Source: Actinacidiphila cocklensis (GTDB lineage: Bacteria; Actinomycetota; Actinomycetes; Streptomycetales; Streptomycetaceae). From it: a DNA stretch of 64,000 nucleotides. This document shows, piece by piece, positions 25,247-33,273 of this stretch; position 1 is the stretch's first letter; each line of letters starts with the position of its first letter. Below the pieces are notes generated by a model. That model was not told where the DNA came from. It ran no database searches and worked only from the letters and a program-made list of their open reading frames with translations. The stretch covers positions 1 to 64,000 of the forward strand of contig NZ_CAJSLV010000046.1 in the NCBI RefSeq assembly GCF_907177275.1, read 5' to 3'. A program made the position numbers and the translations under genes.

Positions 25247-25993
25247 ATGGCGCTGCGACTTGTCCAGGTGAACATCAAGGCCGTCGACCACGCGGCGGTC
25301 GGGCGGTTCTGGGCGGACGCGCTCGGCTGGAGCGTGTTCAGCGGGGAATCGGGCCCGACGACCTACGCCGCCCCCGCGGGGGACCTCGTCTGGCCGCACC
25401 CGGAGGCCGTCTGCGTCGACGTCGTCGGCGTCCCGGAGGCCAAGACAGCGGTGAAGAACCGCGTGCACCTCGATCTGGCCAGCACCTCCGCGGCCCATCA
25501 GGCGGAGCTGGTCGCGCGCCTGAAGACGCTCGGTGCGACGCCCGCCGACGTGGGCCAGGGCGACGTGCCGTGGACGGTGCTCGCCGACCCCGAGGGCAAC
25601 GAGTTCTGCGTGCTGGAGCCGCGGGAGGTCTACCGGGACACCGGGCCGATCGCCGCGGTGGTGGTCGACTGTGCGGACCCGCGGGCCATGGCCCGGTTCT
25701 GGGGTGCGGCGGTGGACTGGACCGTGCAGGAAGTGGCCGACGATTACGCCTCGTTGCGCTCCGCCAAGGGCACAGGCCCGTATCTTGAGTTCCTCCGCAA
25801 GTCCGACGGGAAGACCGTGCCGGACCGCGTCCACCTCGACCTGCTGCCGTACCCGGGGGACGACAAGGCGGCCGAGGTGGCCCGGATGCGCGCCCTCGGG
25901 GCCACCGACCTCGACATCGGCCAGGGCGACGTCCCGTGGACGTGCCTGACCGACCCGGACGGCCACGAGTTCTGCGTCCTCGCGCTGCCCTGA
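25247..25993 (+). CDS. Two-domain VOC (glyoxalase/bleomycin resistance-like) protein
   Basis: 248 residues consisting of two similar halves: residues ~1-125 and ~128-248. Each ends with the same phrase, GDVPWTVLADPEGNEFCVLE and GDVPWTCLTDPDGHEFCVL, and each starts with a strand-helix unit around RFWADALGW and RFWGAAVDW, as in vicinal oxygen chelate domains. The second half keeps H and E positions that could bind a metal. Members include dioxygenases, glyoxalases and drug-binding proteins; which applies here cannot be told. ATG 25247 is the first start that includes strand one. Confidence 0.85.
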   Translation: MALRLVQVNIKAVDHAAVGRFWADALGWSVFSGESGPTTYAAPAGDLVWPHPEAVCVDVVGVPEAKTAVKNRVHLDLASTSAAHQAELVARLKTLGATPADVGQGDVPWTVLADPEGNEFCVLEPREVYRDTGPIAAVVVDCADPRAMARFWGAAVDWTVQEVADDYASLRSAKGTGPYLEFLRKSDGKTVPDRVHLDLLPYPGDDKAAEVARMRALGATDLDIGQGDVPWTCLTDPDGHEFCVLALP

Positions 25994-26040
25994 GGCGAAG
26001 CCCGAAGAGCCCCCGCGAACTCACAGGAGCCCGCGGGGAC

Positions 26041-26350
26041 TTACCCGCGGCGCCCCGCCGAATGGATCGCCGCCAAGCCGCGGGGGAGCGCCGCCTCCTG
26101 CGGGCTCAGCGCGGCACAGAGTTCCGCCACCCGCCGTGCGATCTCCGCGGCACCGGGGTCGGTGACGCGGTGGCCCTCGTCCGTGAGGCTCACCAGCACC
26201 CCGCGCCCGTCGTGCGGCGACCGCCTGCGTACGAGCCCCGCTTCTCCGCGCGGGCCACGTGCCCGGTCAGCACGAGAGCGTCGACCGCGTCCAGCTCCCC
26301 GCCGGGCCACCGCGTCGTGCTCACGCCCGCAGGCCGACCGCGCCGCTTGA
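26041..26350 (-). pseudogene. Decayed MarR-family regulator fragment
   Basis: On the minus strand, RSPHDGRGVLVSLTDEGHRVTD is the wing and following helix of a MarR repressor, then AALSPQEAALPRGLAAIHSAG its C-terminal helix. Upstream in another frame, GGELDAVDALVLTGHVARAE looks like earlier helices of the same protein but with a frame change, and the N-terminal third is absent. The remnant therefore has at least one frameshift and a 5' truncation, which ends at the promoter of the divergent TetR gene. Possibly the ancestral regulator of this site. Confidence 0.55.
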
Positions 26351-26377
26351 CAGAGCTAAGACGACTGGTCATATTGG
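26347..26377 (+). promoter_or_regulatory. TetR gene promoter with overlapping operator
   Basis: TTGACA (26347-26352), a 17-base spacer and CATATT (26370-26375) form a near-consensus vegetative promoter. TAAGACGACTGGTCATAT (26357-26374) lies across the spacer and -10 hexamer. Its twin stands upstream of the alcohol dehydrogenase gene, so it is the likely TetR operator and implies autorepression. GGAGG at 26395 serves ATG 26407. Confidence 0.8.
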
Positions 26378-26406
26378 AGGAGTACCCGAGAACCGGAGGC
26401 GGGCCG

Positions 26407-26991
26407 ATGGCCAGGCAGAGCATGCGCGAGGAGATCGTCGAGGCGGCGGCCGAGCGCTTCCACACGCACGGCTACAACGCGGCCGGCGTCAAGGACATCA
26501 CCGCGGACGCCGGGGTGCCCAAGGGCTCGTTCTACAACCACTTCGCCAGCAAGGAAGCCCTCGCGCTCACCATCCTGGAGCGGTACGGCGCCTCCCGGCG
26601 GCTGGCCGAGCTGGCCGACCCCGCCGTCCCCCCGGTGGAGCGCCTGCGCCGCCACTTCACCTTCCTGCGCGACGAGCAGCAGGAGTACGGCTACAGCCGC
26701 GGCTGCCTGCTCGGCAACTTCGGCGCCGAGATCGCCGACCACAGCGGCACGCTGCGCGACGGGGTGGAGCACGGCTTCGACGGCTGGTCCCAGGCACTGA
26801 GCCGTGCGGTCGCCGACGCGGTCCGCGACGGCTCCGCCGACCCGGGCCTCGACCCGGACGACACCGCGCTGTTCCTGCTCTGCGCCTGGGAGGGCGCGAT
26901 CCTTACGGCCCGGGCCGCCCGCTCCGACCGGCCCTTCACCGTCTTCTTCGCGCAGACCTTCGACCGCCTTCTCGCCGCCCCGCAGCGCTGA
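26407..26991 (+). CDS. TetR/AcrR family transcriptional regulator
   Basis: 194 residues. The N-terminal helix-turn-helix is clear: IVEAAAERFHTHGYNAAGVKDITADAGVPKGSFYNHFASKEAL. The C-terminal ligand domain includes YSRGCLLGNFGAEIADHSGTLRD and LFLLCAWEGAILTARAARSDRPF, characteristic of the TetR_C branch often found next to alcohol dehydrogenases, NADH:flavin reductases or nitrilase-type genes that handle reactive electrophiles. It is followed by a zinc alcohol dehydrogenase carrying the same operator, so the regulator very probably represses itself and that gene. The inducer may be an aldehyde or quinone-like compound, by analogy only. Confidence 0.93.
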   Translation: MARQSMREEIVEAAAERFHTHGYNAAGVKDITADAGVPKGSFYNHFASKEALALTILERYGASRRLAELADPAVPPVERLRRHFTFLRDEQQEYGYSRGCLLGNFGAEIADHSGTLRDGVEHGFDGWSQALSRAVADAVRDGSADPGLDPDDTALFLLCAWEGAILTARAARSDRPFTVFFAQTFDRLLAAPQR

Positions 26992-27033
26992 CCCCTCCCC
27001 CGGGAACCCCCAGCGGTTCCTTGCGGCCATTTT

Positions 27034-27054
27034 TAAGACGACCGGTCATATAGG
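27034..27054 (+). promoter_or_regulatory. Second TetR operator, upstream of alcohol dehydrogenase
   Basis: TAAGACGACCGGTCATAT matches the site at 26357 in 17 of 18 positions and here contains the perfect core GACCGGTC. CATATA at 27047 can serve as the -10 element. It ends 30 bases before the dehydrogenase start codon. Confidence 0.8.
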
Positions 27055-27083
27055 CCGGACCCCACCACGAGACGAGGACACCC

Positions 27084-28100
27084 ATGTCTGACTACCGAGC
27101 CCTCCAGGTCACCGGCTCCCACAACTTCGCCGCCGTCCGCCGCAGGCGCCAGGAGCCCGGCGCAGGCGAAGTGCGGCTGCGGGTCGAGGCCTGCGGCGTC
27201 TGCCACACCGACGTGCTCGCCGCGGAGGGCGTGCGTGCCGACCCGGCACACCCGATCGTGCCGGGCCACGAGATCGTCGGCGTCGTCGACGCCGTGGGCG
27301 CGGGCGTGACCGCGTGGCGCGAAGGCGACCGGGTGGGCGTCGGCTTCCTCGGCGGCCACTGCGGCGAGTGCCGCAACTGCCGCCGCGGGGACTTCGTCAA
27401 CTGCGAGAACCAGCCGCAGACCGGCACGACCGTGGACGGGGGCTACGCCGAGTCGGTCGTCACACGGGCCACCGGCCTCGTCCGCATCCCCGACGGGCTG
27501 TCCTCCGTCGACGCCGCGCCGCTGCTGTGCGCGGGGCTGACCTCGTACAAGGGCCTGGCAGCCGTCGACGCCGAGCCCGGCGCCCTGGTCGCGATCCAGG
27601 GCATCGGCGGGCTCGGGCACCTCGCCCTGCAGTACGCCCACCGGCTCGGCTACCGCGTCGCCGCCATCGCGCGGGGCGGCGAGAAGGCCGAGCTGGCGCG
27701 GGCGCTGGGCGCCGACCACTACATCGACAGCCTGGCCACCGACCCCGGCGAGGAGCTGCGCGGGCTCGGTGGCGCCGCCGCCGTCATCGCGACGGCCGCG
27801 AGCGGGGCCTCGATGACGCCGCTGATCTCCGGCCTGCGCGCCCGCGGGCAGCTGATCGTGCTGGGCGCCGCCCCCGACCCGCTCTCCGTGCAGACCGCCG
27901 ACCTGATCTTCGGCACCCGCCGGATCAGCGGCAGCCTCACCGGCACGCCGATCGAGAACGAGGACAACCTGCAGTTCTGCCTGGCGCAGGGCATCCGCCC
28001 GAGCGTCGAGGTGATGCCGCTGTCCGCGGCGCCCGAGGCGTACGCGCACATGCTGTCGGGCCGCGCCCGCTTCCGGGTGGTCCTCGACGCCGCCGCGTGA
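27084..28100 (+). CDS. Zinc-dependent alcohol dehydrogenase (AdhP-like)
   Basis: 338 residues, the length of bacterial AdhP enzymes. Catalytic zinc ligands are in CGVCHTD (Cys) and GHE (His); the structural zinc site is complete, CGECRNC with a fourth Cys in FVNC. The Rossmann fold is present as IQGIGGLGHLALQYA, followed by a basic/neutral residue pattern that does not clearly choose NAD or NADP. It interconverts primary alcohols and aldehydes in the cytoplasm. Control by the upstream TetR regulator is supported by the shared operator, suggesting a detoxification role. It ends at a bidirectional terminator. Confidence 0.92.
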   Translation: MSDYRALQVTGSHNFAAVRRRRQEPGAGEVRLRVEACGVCHTDVLAAEGVRADPAHPIVPGHEIVGVVDAVGAGVTAWREGDRVGVGFLGGHCGECRNCRRGDFVNCENQPQTGTTVDGGYAESVVTRATGLVRIPDGLSSVDAAPLLCAGLTSYKGLAAVDAEPGALVAIQGIGGLGHLALQYAHRLGYRVAAIARGGEKAELARALGADHYIDSLATDPGEELRGLGGAAAVIATAASGASMTPLISGLRARGQLIVLGAAPDPLSVQTADLIFGTRRISGSLTGTPIENEDNLQFCLAQGIRPSVEVMPLSAAPEAYAHMLSGRARFRVVLDAAA

Positions 28101-28114
28101 GGCGGGTCCCCGGC

Positions 28115-28178
28115 GGATCGCCGCCTCAGTGAGACGGCGATCCCCCGCCGCCCGACGGCTCGGGCCGAGCGGCGGGGG
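28115..28178. terminator. Bidirectional terminator between convergent genes
   Basis: Two adjacent hairpins: 28115-28143 (GGATCGCCG paired with CGGCGATCC, plus an inner CTCA/TGAG pair) and 28142-28178 (CCCCCGCCGC paired with GCGGCGGGGG). They fill the 85-base gap between the dehydrogenase and GH16 stops and can end transcription from both sides. Confidence 0.8.
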
Positions 28179-28185
28179 CCGGCGG

Positions 28186-29583
28186 CTAGCCGCTGTAGGT
28201 GTACGTGAAGTGCGGGGTGTCGTACTGCGGCCCGCTCTTCTCGTACGTGAACCAGTACGTGACGACGCTGCCCGACGCCAGCCCGTTGATGCTCTGCGTC
28301 CAGGTGCCTCCGCTGTTGGCCATCCGGAAGTTCTGCTGGCCCGCGCCGTTGACCAGGTAGTGCACGTCCACGTAGGCGGCGGGCGTCGTCGGCACGAAGG
28401 TGAGCCGCACCTGCCCGGAACCGGTGGTCGCGGCGCTCGCGGTGTAGTCGGGCCCGGTCGTACTCCCGCCGCTGGAACCGCCGTTGGTGGTCCCGGTGGA
28501 GGTGCCCGTCGACGTACCGGTGGACGTGCCGGTGGACGTGCCGGTGGAGGTGCCCGTCGACGTGCCCGTCGACGTGCCCGTGGACGTACTGCCGCTGGTG
28601 GTCCGGTTGACGGCGATCCAGTCGACCGTCATGGCGGCGCCCGAGCTGATGTCGGCCGACGGCGAGGTGCAGCCGCAGACCTTGTTGGGGTACGAACCGC
28701 CGATCGCCACGTCGAAGATGGCGAAGAAGCCGTGGTCGACGGCCGCCTGCCAGGTGCCGGTGGAGACCTGGTTCTCGTTGACCGTGTACGTCACCTGGCC
28801 GTCCAGCAGGAACCGCAGCTGCTCGGCGGCGGTGTTGGTGCGGTCGATGACCACCGAGTACGTGTGGAAGCCGCTCTGGCAGCCGGAGCAGGCCTGGAGC
28901 CCGCTGCTGATGCCGTCGGGGTCGTGGCACTCGCCGGCCCACACACCGCAGTGGAAGGTGGTCGAGTGCTGGCTCAGCGCGTTGACGTCCTCCATGATGT
29001 CCAGCTCGCCGATGCTCGGCCAGTTGGTCGCGCCGACCGGCCGGGCGTCGGCGCCCATCGCCCAGAACGCGGGCCAGTAGCCGAGGCCCTGGGCCGGCGC
29101 GGGCTGCTTGAGCGACGCGCTGATCTCCAACTGGCCGCCCGCGGGTGCCGCGAAGTCCGTGCGCTGGGTCTCGATCCGGCCCGAAGTCCAGTGCCCTGAC
29201 GCGTCCTTGATCGGCTTGATCACCAGGTGGCCGGAACCGTCCTGGTAGACGTTGGCGGTCGAGTCGGTGGCCGTCTCGATCTCGCCGGTGCCCCACATGG
29301 TGGCGGCGCCCGGGTAGCCGTAGCCCGTACCGGTGTCGTAGAGCCAGTCGGACCGGTTCAGGCCGCTGCCGGACGCGCCGTTGAAGTCGTCGCTGAAGAT
29401 CGTGGTCCAGCCGGCCGGCGGCCCCGGCACCGCCGCCGCGGCCGAGCCGCCGGTGACCGAGAGCCCCAGGGCGCCGGCGAGAAGCAGCAGCAGCGCGCCG
29501 ATCACGGCCGGAAGGGCGCGCCGGCTCCGGGGCGGGGCGCCCGGGGAGGCGGCGCTGGGATGTGCGTTCTTACTCATGGGCAT
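28186..29583 (-). CDS. Secreted GH16 endo-beta-1,3-glucanase with C-terminal CBM56
   Basis: 465 residues. Signal peptide ~1-51 (VIGALLLLLAGALGLSV). The GH16 domain spans ~55-328 with the catalytic ExDxxE motif GELDIMED: E193 nucleophile, D195, E198 acid/base. A linker of repeated Ser-Thr-Gly-Thr (~329-372) follows, then a CBM56 module (~378-465) ending YDTPHFTYTYSG, which binds beta-1,3-glucan. The enzyme should cut laminarin-type fungal or plant glucans outside the cell. ATG 29583 has AAGG five bases upstream; the frame runs on to 29634 without a better start. A CebR-like operator lies ~180 bases upstream. Confidence 0.92.
   Translation of the reverse strand: MPMSKNAHPSAASPGAPPRSRRALPAVIGALLLLLAGALGLSVTGGSAAAAVPGPPAGWTTIFSDDFNGASGSGLNRSDWLYDTGTGYGYPGAATMWGTGEIETATDSTANVYQDGSGHLVIKPIKDASGHWTSGRIETQRTDFAAPAGGQLEISASLKQPAPAQGLGYWPAFWAMGADARPVGATNWPSIGELDIMEDVNALSQHSTTFHCGVWAGECHDPDGISSGLQACSGCQSGFHTYSVVIDRTNTAAEQLRFLLDGQVTYTVNENQVSTGTWQAAVDHGFFAIFDVAIGGSYPNKVCGCTSPSADISSGAAMTVDWIAVNRTTSGSTSTGTSTGTSTGTSTGTSTGTSTGTSTGTSTGTTNGGSSGGSTTGPDYTASAATTGSGQVRLTFVPTTPAAYVDVHYLVNGAGQQNFRMANSGGTWTQSINGLASGSVVTYWFTYEKSGPQYDTPHFTYTYSG
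28489..28600. repeat. 12-bp tandem repeat encoding (Ser-Thr-Gly-Thr)n linker
   Basis: Eight or so imperfect 12-base units of the form GTGCCGGTGGAC, on the minus strand coding for STGT repeats between catalytic and binding domains. Near-identical DNA units make this site prone to slippage in frame. Confidence 0.85.
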
Positions 29584-30079
29584 GAGGACCTTTCTCCGAT
29601 GGTGGGGGTTGGCCGAAGAGGTCAGAACGGGCACTGCGCGGGAAAACCCGAGGGAATCCCTTCCGTTCAGGAAGTGAACGAGATGTGCGGTCCGTACAGA
29701 TCACGCCTACACGCCTCAATCGACGACAAGCGTCCTCCGTCGAGGAAACCTTCGAGTCAGCGGCTTGGAAGCGCTCTCACCCAACAGGATCGAGATGGAG
29801 TCTCAGTGCGTGACGCGCACTCGTCAATAACTTGAACAAGATCAACTTAACAACGCACGCCGACCTGCCCGTTTCCGCCGGCGGCGGCAACGGCGGCGAC
29901 GGCGCACGAAACCCGGTCCAGACCTTTTCGGTCGGCGCTCTTGACCCGCCCACCGGCGGGGTCGCACATTGTCCGCACAGCACGACCTGAGAGCGCTCTC
30001 AATGTTCACGCCGAGAGCGCCGGCGCCGCCGGCCACGGCGCCGGCGCTCCCTCATCCGACCCCGCGCGGAAGGGCACCC
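29584..30079. promoter_or_regulatory. Divergent control region of GH16 and GH64 genes with two CebR-like operators
   Basis: No gene recognised in about 500 bases. TGAGAGCGCTCTCA at 29988-30001 is a perfect palindrome and differs from the canonical CebR box TGGGAGCGCTCCCA at two symmetrical positions; it serves the rightward GH64 gene. TGGAAGCGCTCTCA at 29766-29779 differs at two positions and lies on the GH16 side. The middle (29820-29860) is AT-richer than its surroundings. Confidence 0.8.
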
Positions 30080-31609
30080 ATGACTCCCCCCACCTGGCTC
30101 ACCCCGGCACGGCGCAGGCTGCTCGGCGCGCTCCTCACCGTTCTGGCCGTTCTCGGCCTCGGGCTGACCTGCGTGTCCGGTGCGCACGCCGCCGACGATT
30201 ACACGCAAGGGGTCGTGCAGACCGGCAGCGGCTCGGTCCAGATCTGGTTCACCCCCACCACCCCCGCGTCGCTCGTCGACGTCCACTACCTGCCCGGCGG
30301 CGGCCTCGGCGAGCAGGACTTCCGGATGGCAGCCAGTGGCGGCACCTGGCGGCAGAACGTCGCGGGGCTGGCCGCGGGCTTCAGCCTCGAGTACTGGTTC
30401 ACCTACGAGAAGGCCGGCCCGCTCTACGACACCCCGCACTTCCGCTACACCGTCGGGACCGGCGGCACAGGGGGGACCGGCGGCACAGGCGGCACAGGGG
30501 GCGGTGGGACCGGGAGCTTCCCGATCGCGTTCCAGAACAACACCCGCGGTACGTTCAGCGACTCGCAGGTCTACGTCACCGTGCTGGGCCAGGTGACGCC
30601 CGGCCAGTGGTCGTACATGAAGCCGGACGGGTCGATGGCCCACATCAACCACCTGGACGCCACCGCCCCCGGCCATCTCACCAAGAACGGCGTGAACTAC
30701 CCCGCCATGTCCTTCACGTTGGCCCAGGCGCACACCGTCGCCTCCCCCGGCCAGATCCGCGGCGGGCGGATCTACATCTCCCTCGGCTCGCCGCTCTACA
30801 TCCCGGTCTCCCCGGACGACCAGGGGTGGGGCGGACCCGACCTGCGCAATCCGGCCGACCCCAACAGCGATGTCCCCTACGACTGGTACGAGTACACCTA
30901 TGTCGCCGGCCAGGTGGCCTTCGGCGGTAACACGACCCAGGTCGACCAGTTCGGCTTCCCCATGACCTCCCGGCTGCAACAGACCTCCAGCGGCTACGAC
31001 AACACCGCCGGCATCACCCTCACCCGGGCACAGGTGATGTCGCAGTACGCCGCGTCGGTCGGCGCCCCGTTCAAGGCGCTGCAGAACACCTACCGGATCG
31101 TGGCCCCCCGCTCGTCCGGTGCGTTCCTCGCCGGCGGTTCGCAGGCGAACTACCTGCAGCCCGCTGTCGACCAGGCCTGGTCCTACTACACCTCGCACCA
31201 GTTCACCCTCACCAGGCTCGGCGAGACCTTCACCGGGCGGGTCAGCGCCACCACCCTGACCTTCACGAAGAACGGCGTCGGCCCGTTCCGGCTCGACAAG
31301 CCCACCTCACCGGACGTGATGGCCTGCGCCGGCACCCTGGCCTCGGGCAGCGACACGGAGAAGCAGCTCGGCGCCGAATTCTGCGCCGCGTTCAACCGCG
31401 GCGTCGCACTCGACACTTCGCAGTGGTACACCCCGTCCGCCTACTACACGGGAAGCGTGAAGAACGACTACGCCGGCTTCTTCCACACGATCAGCCTCAA
31501 CAGCCGCTCTTACGGCTTCCCTTACGACGACATCAACGACCAGTCGTCCGTGCAGATCCTCGCTGACGCCAACGCGCCGACGAGTCTGACCCTCGGTATC
31601 GGCTGGTGA
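30080..31609 (+). CDS. Secreted GH64 beta-1,3-glucanase with N-terminal CBM56
   Basis: 509 residues; ATG has GGAAGG six bases upstream. Signal peptide 1-37 ending SGAHA. Residues ~40-124 are a CBM56 closely resembling the GH16 enzyme's module (EQDFRMAASGGTWRQNVAGL, YDTPHFRYTV). A Gly-Thr linker (~125-146) leads to the GH64 catalytic domain: FPIAFQNNTRG, GRIYISLGSPLYIPVSP, DWYEYTYVAGQVAFGGNTTQVDQFGFPM (the acidic Asp/Glu pair of laminaripentaose-producing enzymes lies in this stretch), and AAFNRGVALD. These thaumatin-like-fold enzymes release laminaripentaose from beta-1,3-glucan. It should act together with the divergent GH16 enzyme. Confidence 0.93.
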   Translation: MTPPTWLTPARRRLLGALLTVLAVLGLGLTCVSGAHAADDYTQGVVQTGSGSVQIWFTPTTPASLVDVHYLPGGGLGEQDFRMAASGGTWRQNVAGLAAGFSLEYWFTYEKAGPLYDTPHFRYTVGTGGTGGTGGTGGTGGGGTGSFPIAFQNNTRGTFSDSQVYVTVLGQVTPGQWSYMKPDGSMAHINHLDATAPGHLTKNGVNYPAMSFTLAQAHTVASPGQIRGGRIYISLGSPLYIPVSPDDQGWGGPDLRNPADPNSDVPYDWYEYTYVAGQVAFGGNTTQVDQFGFPMTSRLQQTSSGYDNTAGITLTRAQVMSQYAASVGAPFKALQNTYRIVAPRSSGAFLAGGSQANYLQPAVDQAWSYYTSHQFTLTRLGETFTGRVSATTLTFTKNGVGPFRLDKPTSPDVMACAGTLASGSDTEKQLGAEFCAAFNRGVALDTSQWYTPSAYYTGSVKNDYAGFFHTISLNSRSYGFPYDDINDQSSVQILADANAPTSLTLGIGW

Positions 31610-31629
31610 CGCGAGGCACTGTCACGTTC

Positions 31630-31672
31630 GCCCGCGGCCGGGCCGCGCGCGGTCGGCGTGGCCGCCGCGGGC
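31630..31672. terminator. Hairpin between convergent GH64 and PP2C genes
   Basis: GCCCGCGGC at 31630 pairs with GCCGCGGGC at 31664. It lies in the 139-base gap between the two stop codons and could act in both directions. Confidence 0.6.
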
Positions 31673-31748
31673 AGCCTCATCGACCTGGACGGGCAGGGCC
31701 GCAACCGGGCTGCTGACCCGCGGGCAACCGCCGCGGCGGGGCCGGGGC

Positions 31749-32999
31749 TCAGAGCCGGGTCACCATCAAGGAGATGTCGTCCTGCTGGCCGTCGGGGTTG
31801 GCCAGGGCGTGCAGCAGGCCGTCGGCCAGGTCCTCGGGCGGCAGGTCGCGGAGTTCCTGTGTGACGGCGACCAGGCGGTCCAGGCCCGCGTCGATGTCCT
31901 CGCCGCGGCGTTCGATCAGGCCGTCGGTGTACATCACCAGCAGGTCGCCCCGGCTGTATTCGACGGAAGCCTGCGGCCTCGGGACGTGTTCGATCCGTAC
32001 GCCGAGCGGCGGGTCGGTGGCGCCGTCCAGCAGGTGGTGCGTGCCGTCGGCGTGCATCAGCACGGGCGGGGGGTGGCCGGCGTTGCTGTAGGTCAGCAAC
32101 CGGCTGACCGGGAAGATCTGGCAGGCGAAGGTCGTGGTGGCCGTCGCGCCGTCCAGGGAGCGCGAGTACAGTCCCAGCGCCTCCAGCGCACCGCTGGGCC
32201 CGTCGGCGACCCGGATGGCGGCGCTGAGCGCGCTGCGCAGCATGCCCATGGTGCTGGCGGCGTTCACCCCGTGGCCCACCACGTCGCCGACGGTCAGGCC
32301 GAGCCGCCCCTCGGGCAGGTCCACCACGTCGTACCAGTCACCGCAGGCGTTCATTCCGCGCATCGCCGGCCGGTAGCGCACCGCGATCTCGGGGTGCCCC
32401 CTCAGGTCGGGAGTGGCGAGCATGGCCTGCTGGAGAGTGAGCGCCACGTCGTGGCTGTGGGCCGTCGACCTCTGCAGCCGGGTGTGGGCCTGCCCCAACT
32501 GCTCTGCCCGGCTGAAGAGTTCCGCATGCGGCGCGGCTGCCCGCTCCCCGTCGGGCGCGGGTCCGGCAGTCACGCGCTCGGACCTGACGAAGGCGGTGAC
32601 GTCCTCGACGCGGTGGATGATCAGATCGACCTGCCCGTCGGCCCCGATGAGCGGCCGGTTCACCACGTTCCACCAGCGCGGCTCGAACTCACCCGCCCGG
32701 CCGGCCCGGGGAATCGCGAAGCGCTGCAGGAGCAGCATGTTGCCACGCCGCGAGGCCAGCACCGCTTCGAGCGAGTCGCGCTGGGCCTCGACTCCACGCG
32801 CCGTCGGGTCACCCGGATCGGGCGGGAAGGCGTCGAAGAAGGACCGCCCGGTCAGTTCGGCCGCCGGGCGCCCGGTGACCTCGGTGTACGCGTCGTTGGT
32901 GGCGACGATCGTCAGTTCGCGGTCGAGCACCACGCAGGCCGCGGGCACCGCGGCGAAGAGGGCCGCGTAGTCCAGCCCGGCACCCTCGCGTCCCGCCAC
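31749..32999 (-). CDS. PAS-PP2C (SpoIIE/RsbU-type) serine phosphatase
   Basis: 416 residues starting at GTG. Residues ~10-140 are a PAS domain (LFAAVPAACVVLDRELTIVATNDAYTEVTGR...). A short coiled coil leads to a PP2C_SIGMA domain from ~190: NACGDWYDVVDLPEGRLGLTVGDVVGHGVNAA carries the Asp residues for the Mn/Mg pair, and GDLLVMYTDGLIERR and QQDDISLMVTRL complete the metal-binding set. Such phosphatases reactivate anti-anti-sigma proteins in partner-switching pathways. The orphan ATPase-fold proteins at 18.4 and 22.8 kb are the kind of kinase these oppose, but no direct link is shown. Confidence 0.9.
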   Translation of the reverse strand: MAGREGAGLDYAALFAAVPAACVVLDRELTIVATNDAYTEVTGRPAAELTGRSFFDAFPPDPGDPTARGVEAQRDSLEAVLASRRGNMLLLQRFAIPRAGRAGEFEPRWWNVVNRPLIGADGQVDLIIHRVEDVTAFVRSERVTAGPAPDGERAAAPHAELFSRAEQLGQAHTRLQRSTAHSHDVALTLQQAMLATPDLRGHPEIAVRYRPAMRGMNACGDWYDVVDLPEGRLGLTVGDVVGHGVNAASTMGMLRSALSAAIRVADGPSGALEALGLYSRSLDGATATTTFACQIFPVSRLLTYSNAGHPPPVLMHADGTHHLLDGATDPPLGVRIEHVPRPQASVEYSRGDLLVMYTDGLIERRGEDIDAGLDRLVAVTQELRDLPPEDLADGLLHALANPDGQQDDISLMVTRL

Positions 33000-33174
33000 C
33001 CCTGGCCCCCTCCCTTGCGCTCACCCGCCCGCGGGTACTCGTGTGACGGCCAGTCAACCCCGCCCGCGCGGCCGCCCTCCGCAGGCACACGCGCAACTCG
33101 TCCGTACAGCCGATACGGACGTAACTCTTGCCACGTGCCCGGCGGCCGCCTATCGTCCCGTGCTCGGAGCGGTG

Positions 33175-33188
33175 TGGGAGCGCTCCCA
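33175..33188. promoter_or_regulatory. Canonical CebR operator upstream of cellulase
   Basis: TGGGAGCGCTCCCA is an exact match to the CebR box known from Streptomyces cellulose/cellobiose genes. It lies 86 bases before the GH12 start codon. Cellobiose or cellotriose binding to CebR would lift repression. Confidence 0.92.
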
Positions 33189-33273
33189 TAATCGAATTCG
33201 TCGAAACCGAATGGGACAACTCCTCCCAACGCTTGCACATCCCCCCACCTCCGTGCCTGTCGAAAGGGACAGC

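Noticed and set aside
28484-28600. The 12-bp repeats considered as a CRISPR or minisatellite
   Set aside because: Units encode an in-frame STGT linker in GH16, without unique spacers.
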